64,000 nt of DNA from Escherichia sp. E4742 (lineage in GTDB: Bacteria > Pseudomonadota > Gammaproteobacteria > Enterobacterales > Enterobacteriaceae). The stretch lies in contig NZ_CP040443.1 in NCBI RefSeq assembly GCF_005843885.1, forward strand, positions 3,720,001-3,784,000, given 5' to 3'. A program made the position numbers and the translations under genes. The notes beneath the pieces are model-generated. The model saw nothing but the letters and a program-made list of their open reading frames with translations. It had not been told where the DNA came from and did no database searches. Shown one piece after another: positions 36,127 to 45,077 of the stretch. Position 1 is the first letter of the stretch. The number at the start of each line of letters is the position of its first letter.

Positions 36127-37824
36127 ATGAGTAAGCCTTCAGACCCTCGTATTGATACCAGTCGCGTCATCCATGCGCCACAAGGAACTCAACTGCATTG
36201 CAAAAACTGGCAGATCGAAGCTGCCTATCGGATGTTGCAGAACAACCTTGACCCCGACGTAGCCGAAAATCCACAGCATCTGGTGGTATACGGTGGTATT
36301 GGCCGCGCGGCGCGTAACTGGGAATGTTTCGACCAGACCCTCGAATCACTAAAAAATCTCGAGCCTGATGAGTCGCTGTTGGTACAGTCCGGTAAACCCG
36401 TGGGCGTGTTTAAAACTCATACTGATGCGCCCCGCGTGCTGATTGCCAACTCTAACCTGGTACCGCAATGGGCCAACTGGGATCACTTCAATGAACTGGA
36501 TCGCAAAGGTCTGTTCATGTACGGCCAGATGACCGCTGGCTCGTGGATCTACATCGGTAGTCAGGGCATTGTGCAGGGAACGTTCGAAACTTTTGTCGAA
36601 GCAGGTCGCCAGCACTACAACAATTCGCTAAGTGGAAAATGGATCCTGACCGCGGGGCTCGGTGGTATGGGCGGTGCACAACCGCTGGCGGCGACTCTGG
36701 CAGGGGCTTGTTCATTAAATATCGAGTGCCAGCAAAGTAGCATCGACTTCCGTCTGCGTACCCGTTATGTCGATAAACAAGCGAAAGATCTTGATGATGC
36801 ACTGGCGCTGATTAAATACCACACCGAACGAAAAGAAGCCGTTTCTATCGCGCTGCTGGGCAATGCGGCGGAAATTGTTCCTGAGTTGGTGAAACGTGCG
36901 CATCAGGGAGCGATCAAACCGGATCTGGTGACCGATCAGACCTCCGCTCACGATCTGGTCTATGGTTACCTGCCAATGGGCTGGAGCGTAGAACAATGGC
37001 GTGCTGCACAGCAGGATCCACAACAGCACGCCAGACTGCAAAAAGAAGCGGCACAGAGTTGCGTGGCGCATGTTCAGGGGATGCTGGACTTCCAGGCGAT
37101 GGGGATCCCGGTTGTCGATTATGGTAACAACATCCGCCAGGTGGCTTTCAATGAAGGTCTGCAAAATGCCTTCGATTTCCCGGGTTTCGTTCCTGCTTAC
37201 ATTCGTCCCATGTTTTGTGAAGGCAAAGGCCCGTTCCGTTGGGTGGCACTGTCTGGTGACCCGGAAGATATCTATAAAACCGATGCCAAAATTAAAGAAC
37301 TATTCCCCAATAACGTACTGACCCATCGCTGGCTGGATATGGCGCGTGAGCGTATCGCCTTCCAGGGGCTTCCTTCACGTATTTGCTGGCTGGGGCTTGG
37401 TGAGCGTCACCTGGCGGGGCTGGCATTCAACGAAATGGTGCGCAACGGTGAACTAAAAGCACCGATTGTGATTGGTCGCGATCATCTTGATACCGGTTCT
37501 GTCGCCAGCCCGAACCGCGAAACTGAAAGCATGCTCGATGGCAGTGATGCGGTTTCTGACTGGCCGTTGCTCAATGGTCTGCTCAATACCGCAGGTGGCG
37601 CAACGTGGGTGTCTCTGCATCATGGCGGCGGCGTCGGGATGGGGTATTCACAACACGCCGGGATGGTTATTGTTGCCGACGGTAGCGAAGAAGCCGAAAA
37701 ACGTCTGGCGCGTGTGCTGGTGAATGACTGTGCTTCCGGGGTTATGCGTCATGCGGATGCGGGTTATGACGCGGCAATTGAATGTGCCAAAAATTATGGT
37801 CTGAAATTGCCGATGATTCGCTAA
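36127..37824 (+). CDS. hutU: Urocanate hydratase
   Basis: A 565-residue urocanase that converts urocanate to 4-imidazolone-5-propanoate with tightly bound NAD+ acting as electrophile. The length is typical for the family. Strongly conserved blocks are GGIGRAARNWECFD, QSGKPVGVFKTH, GWILTAGLGGMGGAQP-like GKWILTAGLGGMGGAQP for NAD binding, and GKGPFRWVALSGDPEDI. It is first in a plus-strand hut operon. A 163-base spacer with two hairpins separates it from the permease gene. Confidence 0.98.
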   Translation: MSKPSDPRIDTSRVIHAPQGTQLHCKNWQIEAAYRMLQNNLDPDVAENPQHLVVYGGIGRAARNWECFDQTLESLKNLEPDESLLVQSGKPVGVFKTHTDAPRVLIANSNLVPQWANWDHFNELDRKGLFMYGQMTAGSWIYIGSQGIVQGTFETFVEAGRQHYNNSLSGKWILTAGLGGMGGAQPLAATLAGACSLNIECQQSSIDFRLRTRYVDKQAKDLDDALALIKYHTERKEAVSIALLGNAAEIVPELVKRAHQGAIKPDLVTDQTSAHDLVYGYLPMGWSVEQWRAAQQDPQQHARLQKEAAQSCVAHVQGMLDFQAMGIPVVDYGNNIRQVAFNEGLQNAFDFPGFVPAYIRPMFCEGKGPFRWVALSGDPEDIYKTDAKIKELFPNNVLTHRWLDMARERIAFQGLPSRICWLGLGERHLAGLAFNEMVRNGELKAPIVIGRDHLDTGSVASPNRETESMLDGSDAVSDWPLLNGLLNTAGGATWVSLHHGGGVGMGYSQHAGMVIVADGSEEAEKRLARVLVNDCASGVMRHADAGYDAAIECAKNYGLKLPMIR

Positions 37825-37855
37825 ATATTAACGTTGTTATTTAATATTTGCGCTA

Positions 37856-37936
37856 ATACAGGCGGGAAGTCATCCGCCTGTATAACAATAATTATCAAAA
37901 ATATTTATTACATCGTCGAGAGAAATATCTCTCGAC
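37856..37936 (+). other. Two consecutive hairpins in the hutU-permease spacer
   Basis: Hairpin 1 is ATACAGGCGG / CCGCCTGTAT, 10 perfect pairs with an 8-base loop at 37856-37883. Hairpin 2 is GTCGAGAGA / TCTCTCGAC, 9 perfect pairs with an AATA loop at 37915-37936. Neither is followed by a T run, so they look more like mRNA stability or processing elements than a terminator. They may set the ratio of HutU to the downstream proteins. Confidence 0.7.
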
Positions 37937-37987
37937 CCTCTATTGCTGTTTCAAAAAATGACCTCTCATTTTGCAGGAGACTTTTTC

Positions 37988-39397
37988 ATGGAATCAAGCA
38001 GCCCTATCCGCAGTAAAAAACCAGTATTAGAATCAAATACGATTAACGCCGTTCCTGAGTCCGCTCGCCACGGCGCGCCCTCCAGCCAGTTTACTTTGTG
38101 GCTAAGTGCTAACTTACAAATTACCGCCGTGGTGGACGGCGCGTTAGCGATTATTTTTGGCTCTGAAGCCATGTCAGCAATTATTGGTTTATTAATCGGT
38201 AATATTATCGGCGGCGCGGTTATGGCATTGCACTCGTCACAGGGGGCAAAGCTGGGATTACCACAGATGATCTCCAGTCGTATCCGCTTTGGCGTCAAAG
38301 GAGCGGCGCTACCGTTACTGATGGTGATTATTATGTATCTCGGATTTGCCGCGACGGGTACGGTATTATCCGGTCAGGCGATTAACCGGATATTTGGTTT
38401 TGAGTCAGCATCGACCGGAATTATTATTTTCGGCATGCTTACCGCGATGATCGCATTGGTCGGTTATAAACTTATTCACGTCGTTGGCCGTGTTGCAGGG
38501 ATATTAAGTATTCTGGGGTTTATTTACCTGGCCACTCAACTTAGCGGTCACTACGATGTGGCTGCGGCATTTGGTCAAAAGCCATTTAGCTTATCGGTGT
38601 TCTTATTAACGATTGCACTCTCAGCCGGATGGCAATTAACGTTTGCACCATACGCCTCTGATTATTCCCGCTATTTACCCTCTGATACACCAGCAAAATC
38701 AATCTTCTTTGCCACCTTTCTGGGAACCACGCTTGGCGCGCAATGTGCCATGACTTTTGGCGTTCTTGTTGCTGCTTGCGGTGCTAACTTCCTGAAAGAT
38801 CAGGTTGGTTTTATGGGCGATTTAGCCGGACCGACGTTTGCCATTCTGATTTATACGGTGATTGTTTGCGGCAAACTGACGGTTAACTGTTTGAATGCCT
38901 ACGGCGGCTTTATGTCAATTCTGGCGACCGTCAGCGCCTTTAACAATCGCAGCCAGGTTTCACAGCGTGTTCGTGCTGCCTACGTTGTAGGGTTCGTGCT
39001 GTTGTCGATGGTCGTCGCGCTGGCGGCAAGCGCAGACTTTTTGAATAATTTCAAAAATTTCGTTCTGCTGCTGTTGACGGTATTTGTGCCGTGGAGCGCC
39101 ATCAATCTCATCGACTACTACTTCATTTCACAAGGTAAAACCGATATTCCGGCACTTTATACCCCGGAGGGACGCTATGGCGCGTACAACAAAACCGCGT
39201 TGGTTTGCTACGGAATTGGTGTGCTGGTGCAGATCCCCTTCCTGAATCAAAAACTGTATCAGGGACCCATTTCTGTACTGATGGGCGGGGCGGATATTTC
39301 CTGGATTATCGGCTTGTTAATTACTGCCGTTATTTATTACCCGTGGGCAAAACGTACTACCAGCGTTCCTGCCCAGACTATTTATCCCGAGTCGTAA
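37988..39397 (+). CDS. NCS1-family permease in the hut operon
   Basis: A 469-residue inner-membrane transporter of the purine/cytosine (NCS1) family with about 12 hydrophobic helices. I chose the ATG at 37988 because GCAGGAGA lies 8 bases before it; the upstream in-frame ATG at 37943 has no ribosome site. Family-typical blocks are GNIIGGAVMALHSSQGAKLGLPQM, SAGWQLTFAPYASDYSRYLP and VFVPWSAINLIDYY. Family members carry nucleobases, hydantoins and similar small heterocycles with cations. Position between hutU and hutD suggests an imidazole substrate such as urocanate or histidine, which I infer from context only. It ends one base before hutD. Confidence 0.9.
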   Translation: MESSSPIRSKKPVLESNTINAVPESARHGAPSSQFTLWLSANLQITAVVDGALAIIFGSEAMSAIIGLLIGNIIGGAVMALHSSQGAKLGLPQMISSRIRFGVKGAALPLLMVIIMYLGFAATGTVLSGQAINRIFGFESASTGIIIFGMLTAMIALVGYKLIHVVGRVAGILSILGFIYLATQLSGHYDVAAAFGQKPFSLSVFLLTIALSAGWQLTFAPYASDYSRYLPSDTPAKSIFFATFLGTTLGAQCAMTFGVLVAACGANFLKDQVGFMGDLAGPTFAILIYTVIVCGKLTVNCLNAYGGFMSILATVSAFNNRSQVSQRVRAAYVVGFVLLSMVVALAASADFLNNFKNFVLLLLTVFVPWSAINLIDYYFISQGKTDIPALYTPEGRYGAYNKTALVCYGIGVLVQIPFLNQKLYQGPISVLMGGADISWIIGLLITAVIYYPWAKRTTSVPAQTIYPES

Positions 39398-39398
39398 T

Positions 39399-39989
39399 AT
39401 GGAACCAATGCTGATATCTGCAATGGATAAGCCCTTGCAACCGTGGCGCAACGGCGGGGGTTTTACGCGACAACTACATGCCTGGCCTGATGATGAAAAC
39501 TGGCTGTTACGCATCAGTATGGCCAATGTCAGCCAGGACGGTCCTTTTTCGGCGTGGCCTGGCGTGGTACGTGGCCTCGCCATTCTCGATGGGGAAGGGG
39601 TAAGGCTGACGTTTGCCGATTCGATAATCAACCTGCAACGTCACGATCCCGCCTTAATTTTTCCCGGAGAAGCCATGCCAGATTGCCAGCTGCTGGGCGG
39701 TGCAGTTCGCGATCTCAATGTCATGGCGCGGGAAGGCGATACGGGGATGTTGCGGGTGCAAAGTGCCGTTGACTGGCTTCCTCCGTCACTTGCGCAAGCG
39801 GGCCTGTTCACGCTGTGTGAAGGGGAGTGGATAAGCGGCGAGAAAAGGGTGTTTGTCGCGGCAAATATGTTGTTATGGCTGGTTGCGCCTGATGGCAAGC
39901 CCTGGCGTTTCGTACCACGGAAAAAAGTCTCCGTCGGTGAGCTGGCGGGCTGGTGGCTTTATTATCTACGAGGGGAAAAATCTTTATGA
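39399..39989 (+). CDS. hutD: HutD family protein
   Basis: A 196-residue bicupin-type protein of the HutD/YlbA group. The hallmark PWRNGGGFTRQLHAWP is at residues 15-30, followed by LRISMANVSQDGPFSAWPGV and FPGEAMPDC. HutD is widespread in hut operons; in Pseudomonas it affects fitness and is thought to modulate induction, possibly by binding a pathway intermediate, but no catalysis is established. It overlaps hutI by four bases (ATGA). Confidence 0.92.
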   Translation: MEPMLISAMDKPLQPWRNGGGFTRQLHAWPDDENWLLRISMANVSQDGPFSAWPGVVRGLAILDGEGVRLTFADSIINLQRHDPALIFPGEAMPDCQLLGGAVRDLNVMAREGDTGMLRVQSAVDWLPPSLAQAGLFTLCEGEWISGEKRVFVAANMLLWLVAPDGKPWRFVPRKKVSVGELAGWWLYYLRGEKSL

Positions 39990-41197
39990 GTGCATTAACG
40001 CTCTGGCGAAATACCACGCTGGCGACACTTTCCGCTAACGATTGGGGAGTGATTGAAAATGGTGCATTAATCAGCCGTGGCGACACTATTGTCTGGCTTG
40101 GCAAGGCCACGCAGATCCCTCGCGAACTGACGGTTGACATTACAGAGGAACACGACCTGCAGGGTAAGTTGCTGACCCCCGGTCTGGTGGATTGCCATAC
40201 GCATCTGGTGTATGGCGGCCAGCGGGCGAATGAGTTTGAGATGCGGCTGCAAGGCGTGGCTTATGAAGATATCGCCAGAGCGGGCGGCGGGATCTTATCT
40301 ACCGTTAATGCCACGCGGGCGGCCAGCGAAACACAACTGTTTGAACTGGCGGCGCAGCGACTACAAAACTGGTTGCGTGAAGGCGTCAGCACGCTTGAAA
40401 TCAAATCCGGTTATGGCTTGACGCTGGAAGATGAAGCGCGCTGTTTGCGCGTTATCCGCCGCTTACAGGAATCTACAGGATTACGTATTCAGTCTACGTT
40501 TCTTGGGGCGCACAGCTTGCCGCAAGAGTTTGCCGGGCGCAGTGATGATTACATTACGGCGCTTTGCGACTGGATGGGCGTCTTACATGAACAGGGGCTG
40601 ATTGATGCGGTTGACGCTTTTTGTGAAAACATCGCCTTTAGCCCAGACCAGGTACGGCGCGTTTTCAGTAAAGCGCAACACTATGGATTGCCTGTAAAAC
40701 TGCATGCCGAACAGCTTTCTGACCAGCAAGGCGCGGCGCTGGCGGCGGCGTTTTCTGCACTCTCCTGCGATCATCTGGAATACCTTAGCGAGTCGGGGAT
40801 CGCCGCCATGAAAATGGCTGGAACGGTGGCGGTACTGCTCCCCGGTGCTTATTACTTCCTGCGCGAAACCCATCTGCCGCCGATTGCCGCTTTGCGGGCA
40901 GCGGGCGTGCCGATTGCAATCTCCACAGATCATAACCCCGGAACGTCTCCCAATACGTCATTGCCATTGATGATCAATATGGCCTGTACGCTGTTTCGCA
41001 TGACGCCGCTGGAAGCCGTTCAGGGCGTTACGCGTCATGCGGCAAAGGCACTTGGACTTATTGACCGGGGTGAACTTGCATCGGGATTACGGGCGGATAT
41101 GGCGGTCTGGGATCTTAACCATCCACGTGAACTGGCTTACTGGTTTGGGCATCAGCCTTGCCAGGGGCTTATTGTCGGCGGAAAAAGGAGTTGGTAA
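39986..41197 (+). CDS. hutI: Imidazolonepropionase
   Basis: A 403-residue amidohydrolase that opens 4-imidazolone-5-propanoate to N-formimino-L-glutamate. Metal ligands are visible in GLVDCHTHLVYGG, LHAEQLSDQQG and ISTDHNPGTSP; HLEYLSESGI and KSGYGLTLEDE are substrate blocks. The start at 39986 (MSALTLWRNT) follows AGGGG at 39971-39975 and overlaps the hutD stop. An in-frame start at 39953 would lie inside hutD. Its stop shares a base with the hutG ATG. Confidence 0.97.
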   Translation: MSALTLWRNTTLATLSANDWGVIENGALISRGDTIVWLGKATQIPRELTVDITEEHDLQGKLLTPGLVDCHTHLVYGGQRANEFEMRLQGVAYEDIARAGGGILSTVNATRAASETQLFELAAQRLQNWLREGVSTLEIKSGYGLTLEDEARCLRVIRRLQESTGLRIQSTFLGAHSLPQEFAGRSDDYITALCDWMGVLHEQGLIDAVDAFCENIAFSPDQVRRVFSKAQHYGLPVKLHAEQLSDQQGAALAAAFSALSCDHLEYLSESGIAAMKMAGTVAVLLPGAYYFLRETHLPPIAALRAAGVPIAISTDHNPGTSPNTSLPLMINMACTLFRMTPLEAVQGVTRHAAKALGLIDRGELASGLRADMAVWDLNHPRELAYWFGHQPCQGLIVGGKRSW

Positions 41198-42147
41198 TGA
41201 AGGAAACATTTTTACCGTGGAGCGGGCGTGTTGACTCGCAGGAAACCGGCATCAGCACTCGCTGGCATCAGCATGTGCAACCGTTTAGTGAACAAAGCCA
41301 CGGCGGTTGTACGCTGATTGGATTTTCCGTTGATGACGGGGTGCAACGTAATGGTGGGCGAGCGGGTGCAGCAGGCGGACCGGGCGCGTTGCGCAGCATG
41401 TTGGGAAATATGCCGGTGCTCTGTGAAGGCGCTATTTTCGATATGGGCGATGTACAAAGCGAGGACCACGCGCTGGAGTCCGCACAAAATCGTCTGGCGG
41501 CCAACGTATCTACAGCCATTGCGCGCGGCAGTTTACCGGTGGTTCTGGGCGGTGGTCATGAAGTGGCGTGGGGAACGTTTCAGGGGATTATGCAGTCGCG
41601 TCCTGATATTCAGCGGTTACTGATTGTGAACCTTGACGCGCATTTTGATTTACGGATGGCGGAAAAAGCCAATTCAGGTACGCCGTTTCGTCAGATGCAA
41701 GAGTGGAACGCGCAGAATGGCAAACCGTTTAATTATCGCGTGCTGGGAATAAGTCGTTTTGCCAATACTCAGGCGTTATTTGATCGCGCTGATTGTCTCG
41801 GTGTGCGTTATTGGCTGGACGAATCTCTGCAATTTGAACGTGGTTTGCATGAGGTCGCTAATGCGCTCTCGGCAGATATTCAGGCGTGTGATGCCATTTA
41901 TTTAACGATTTGTCTCGATGTTTTACCAGGTTATCAGGCGCCCGGCGTTTCTGCACCATCACCGTTAGGCGTGCCGTTAAATATTACTGAAGCCATTGTG
42001 AATTTAATCGCCGGTAGCGAAAAGTTGATTGCTGCGGATATTGCCGAACTTAACCCGGACCTGGACCGCGATAATTTAACCGCGAAAGTTGCCGCTCGCC
42101 TGGTGACCAGTATTGTCCGGCGGGGGAAAACAGATAGAACAAATTAA
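41197..42147 (+). CDS. hutG: Formimidoylglutamase
   Basis: A 316-residue arginase/ureohydrolase-family enzyme that splits N-formimino-L-glutamate into glutamate and formamide. The dinuclear manganese ligands are in LGGGHEVAWGTF, LDAHFDLR and CLDVLPGYQAPGVSAPSPLG. The start at 41197 follows AAGGAG with a TAATG junction to hutI. Glutamate made here is the substrate of the convergent methylaspartate operon. Confidence 0.97.
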   Translation: MKETFLPWSGRVDSQETGISTRWHQHVQPFSEQSHGGCTLIGFSVDDGVQRNGGRAGAAGGPGALRSMLGNMPVLCEGAIFDMGDVQSEDHALESAQNRLAANVSTAIARGSLPVVLGGGHEVAWGTFQGIMQSRPDIQRLLIVNLDAHFDLRMAEKANSGTPFRQMQEWNAQNGKPFNYRVLGISRFANTQALFDRADCLGVRYWLDESLQFERGLHEVANALSADIQACDAIYLTICLDVLPGYQAPGVSAPSPLGVPLNITEAIVNLIAGSEKLIAADIAELNPDLDRDNLTAKVAARLVTSIVRRGKTDRTN

Positions 42148-42197
42148 AACGTTGTCGCAGTAACCCGTTGTTAAACTCATCATGATAAGGAAACACA

Positions 42198-43868
42198 ATG
42201 AAAGGATTGATACGAAGAGTCACTGTCACCGTTGTGCTCTGGAGCGTTTGCTCCATCGCGATTGCGAAATCAACCATTACTCTGGATGGCGAACATCTTT
42301 CCATTGACCAGGCCTGGTCAATTGCGTTAGGTGATAACGACGTCAAAATCGCGCCGAAAGCTCTGGACAGAATGGAAAAAAGTTATGAACTGGTGATGAC
42401 CGCCGCGCATTCTGGAACACCCGTTTATGGTTTAACCGTAGGCGTGGGGCTAAATAAAGACCAGCCGATATTTGATGCCAAAGGAAATTTAACGCTAGAG
42501 GTGATTGATGCGTCGAAAAAATTTAATGCTGCCGCGCTGCGCGCCCATTCTGCGGGCGTTGGTCCGATGTTACCGGATTATCTGGCACGCCTTTCAATGG
42601 TATTACGTTTAAATACCATGCTGCATGGGCAAACCGGCGCGCAGCCTTATATTGCCGAGTTGTATGCTGAATTTATTAATCGCGGCGTTACACCGTTAAT
42701 TCCGGCGCGGGGAAGCATCGGCGCAGCGGATATTATGCTCGCTTCGCACGTTGGTCTGGTGATGATGGGGGAATGGAAAGCCCGAGTAAATGGCGTGCAA
42801 ATGAGCGGTGGTGACGCGCTGGCGAAAGTGGGACTTAAGCCACTGGTGCCACAGGGTAAAGATATGCTGGCGATTTTGTCGAACAACAGCGTCGGGACAG
42901 CCTACGCTATCGAAGCTGTTCGTTCGGCACGTCAGTTGCTGAATGTCAGCCCGGTGGTTTTCGCTATGAGTCTGGAAGCGTTGAATGGTAACGTCGCACC
43001 AGTACTGCCGCAGTCAATTGCCGTGCGTCCTTTCCCGCAGTTGGCTGACTCAGCAAAAGAGATTCGCGATGCGTTAAACGGTTCATATTTATGGCATAAA
43101 GATGACAAACGTGCATTGCAAGATCCGTTATCGTTCAGAACTACGGTATATACCATTGCTGAATCAGTACGCGCTTTGCATGATGCTGAAGAGATCATAA
43201 CCGTACAAATCAACAGTTCCGATGACAACCCAGCAACGGTGCTGAATGCTGACAAGGCGTATCAGGACTCCAGTCAGGTCGCGCAATATTTTGTTAAAGA
43301 TGGCGCAGTCAGCGGCGGGATCTTCCCGACGGCGAACTTCGAATCGTTACCTGTTGCGCTTGCCACTCAGCGTCTGACCGTGGCGTTGGTACATGTTTCG
43401 CATAACAGTATGCGTCGCTCGCTGCACCTGGAAGATGAGCACTTTACCGGTTTAACGCGCTTCCTGTCGGCACCCGGTAATAAAGGTCACGGCTTCGGTT
43501 CGCTGCATATTCCGTTTGTCGCGCTGCATGCGGAAAACGTCGATCTCGCGAATCCTGTTTCTTTCGATATTCAACCGGTTGCCGGAGGTATAGAAGATAC
43601 AGGCGCCAATAACGACCACGCGGCCAGAAGATTGAAACAGGTTGTCGATAATCTGAACGTGATTTATGGCATTGAACTGATGCATTCCGCACAGGCTCTC
43701 GATTTACGGTTGCAGACCGATCCACAACTGGCATTAGGAAAATCCACCAAAGCAATGTTTACCGAATACAGAAAGGTCGTGCCTTTTGTCATTCAGGATC
43801 GGGTCTTTACCCCAGATATTGCAGCTTCGCAAAAATTCTTAGAAGGATATGCTATAAATCAAAAATAA
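42198..43868 (+). CDS. Exported HAL/PAL-family protein lacking the MIO triad
   Basis: A 556-residue member of the histidine/phenylalanine ammonia-lyase superfamily with two surprises. It begins with a Sec-type signal peptide (MKGLIRRVTVTVVLWSVCSIAIA, cut expected after residue 23), so it should be periplasmic, while ordinary HutH is cytoplasmic. Where HutH has GSVGASGDLAPLAH, with Ala-Ser-Gly cyclising into the electrophilic MIO group, this protein has GSIGAADIMLASH at residues 172-184, one residue shorter and without the triad. The catalytic Tyr of QDPYS is also replaced (QDPLSFR, residues 308-314). Other superfamily residues remain: Tyr in VYGLTVGVG, His in RAHSAGVG, Arg314 and Glu466. AAGGAA precedes the ATG, 50 bases after hutG. 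A canonical ammonia-lyase reaction looks doubtful; a non-MIO lyase or a binding function is possible. Confidence 0.88.
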   Translation: MKGLIRRVTVTVVLWSVCSIAIAKSTITLDGEHLSIDQAWSIALGDNDVKIAPKALDRMEKSYELVMTAAHSGTPVYGLTVGVGLNKDQPIFDAKGNLTLEVIDASKKFNAAALRAHSAGVGPMLPDYLARLSMVLRLNTMLHGQTGAQPYIAELYAEFINRGVTPLIPARGSIGAADIMLASHVGLVMMGEWKARVNGVQMSGGDALAKVGLKPLVPQGKDMLAILSNNSVGTAYAIEAVRSARQLLNVSPVVFAMSLEALNGNVAPVLPQSIAVRPFPQLADSAKEIRDALNGSYLWHKDDKRALQDPLSFRTTVYTIAESVRALHDAEEIITVQINSSDDNPATVLNADKAYQDSSQVAQYFVKDGAVSGGIFPTANFESLPVALATQRLTVALVHVSHNSMRRSLHLEDEHFTGLTRFLSAPGNKGHGFGSLHIPFVALHAENVDLANPVSFDIQPVAGGIEDTGANNDHAARRLKQVVDNLNVIYGIELMHSAQALDLRLQTDPQLALGKSTKAMFTEYRKVVPFVIQDRVFTPDIAASQKFLEGYAINQK

Positions 43869-43948
43869 AATTTTAGTTGATTGTTTATCATAATATCCAT
43901 AGATATGATAATTGCCATCAATTTAATAATCTTCACTTAACTTGAATC

Positions 43949-43987
43949 ATAATAATCCGAAGGGCGATTTGCTTTTCGGATTATTAT
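43949..43987 (+). terminator. Probable hut operon terminator
   Basis: ATAATAATCCGAA / TTCGGATTATTAT is a 13-base perfect stem with a 13-base loop, 80 bases after the HAL-family gene. The descending arm is T-rich. Its symmetry means it could work in both directions, though the next gene is also rightward. Confidence 0.65.
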
Positions 43988-44138
43988 TATCTGATTGAGA
44001 CAATTGTCACGCCGGGCTTGCTGGGTTATAAATATCGATCATGATTTTTATAAAATATCTATTGCTGCTTTGGTTGCCATTACTTAGCAATAAGTAATGG
44101 TTTTTTGATAGTTTAAACTATTTTTAAGGGACGGCATT

Positions 44139-45044
44139 ATGAGAGGAAAAATACCTAAAACGGAACTGCTGGTAACTTTTGAGGTAGTCGCACGCCATGA
44201 AAGTTATACCAGAGCGGCAGAGGAGTTAGCGTTAACCCAAAGCGCAGTATTCAGGCAAGTTAGCGCACTGGAAGAGTTTCTACATATATCATTATTTGCG
44301 CATTCTAAAAAAAGAATATTTCTTAATGATGCCGGAAAGCATTATCTGGGAATTGTTAAAGAAACTTTGAATAAACTTGAACGTGATACAAATACTATAA
44401 TGACCTGGCAGCCTATGGTTCAGGTTATTGAGCTTGCTGTCAATCCTACTTTCAGCACGCACTGGTTGATCCCCAATTTACGTGAGTTCAATAAATTGTA
44501 TCCCGATATTATTGTCAATATTCACTCATTAGCTAATAACGGGGATTTTCTTAATCGGGAATACGATGCCGTCATTATGCGCGAAAATTTTTGTGCGCCC
44601 TGGTCGGAGGTAGAATATCTCTTTGAGGAAGAGATCCTGCCGGTATGCAGCGGCAGTTTACTTTCACTTCCTGACCAAAAACTGTCTGTTGCAGAGCTAT
44701 TAAGTGAGCTACCACTGCTGCATCAAAGCACCCGTATTACTGGTTGGGAAGAGTGGTTTGCATTGTCTGGCGTTAGTAGTCCGTTGGTGAATAACGGGCC
44801 ACGTTTTGATTTACTTTCAATGTTGATTGCCGCCGTGCGATCTAATCTCGGTGTGGCGCTCCTGCCCCGGTTTGCAATTCAACACGATTTAGACAGCGGT
44901 GACATGGTGATTCCGTGTGATGTGCCTATTCGTACCGGCAATCGCTTTATTATGACGTGGCGGGAAGAGAAGGCTGATTATCCGCACTTGCAACTCTTTC
45001 GTGAGTGGTTGCTGGCAAAATCGGTCGTACCGGAGGAGATGTAA
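44139..45044 (+). CDS. LysR-family transcriptional regulator
   Basis: A 301-residue LysR-type regulator. The N-terminal winged helix-turn-helix spans about residues 5-64 (LLVTFEVVARHESYTRAAEELALTQSAVFRQVSALEEFL). The substrate-binding domain follows, ending with a typical SNLGVALLPRFAIQHDL and a GcvA-like C-terminus. AAGGGA lies before the ATG. It sits between the hut operon and the convergent glutamate operon and has its own 270-base upstream spacer. It is the only regulator in this accessory region, so control of hut, of the methylaspartate genes, or both is likely but unproven. Confidence 0.92.
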   Translation: MRGKIPKTELLVTFEVVARHESYTRAAEELALTQSAVFRQVSALEEFLHISLFAHSKKRIFLNDAGKHYLGIVKETLNKLERDTNTIMTWQPMVQVIELAVNPTFSTHWLIPNLREFNKLYPDIIVNIHSLANNGDFLNREYDAVIMRENFCAPWSEVEYLFEEEILPVCSGSLLSLPDQKLSVAELLSELPLLHQSTRITGWEEWFALSGVSSPLVNNGPRFDLLSMLIAAVRSNLGVALLPRFAIQHDLDSGDMVIPCDVPIRTGNRFIMTWREEKADYPHLQLFREWLLAKSVVPEEM

Positions 45045-45047
45045 AAC

Positions 45048-45074
45048 CTGCGCCTGGCGAGATGCCAGGCGCAG
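45048..45074. terminator. Hairpin between convergent regulator and adenosyltransferase genes
   Basis: CTGCGCCTGGC / GCCAGGCGCAG is an 11-base perfect GC-rich stem with a 5-base loop. It fills the 33-base gap between two convergent stop codons. On the minus strand it is followed by GTTTT, so it best serves the adenosyltransferase-side transcript. Confidence 0.8.
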
Positions 45075-45077
45075 TCA

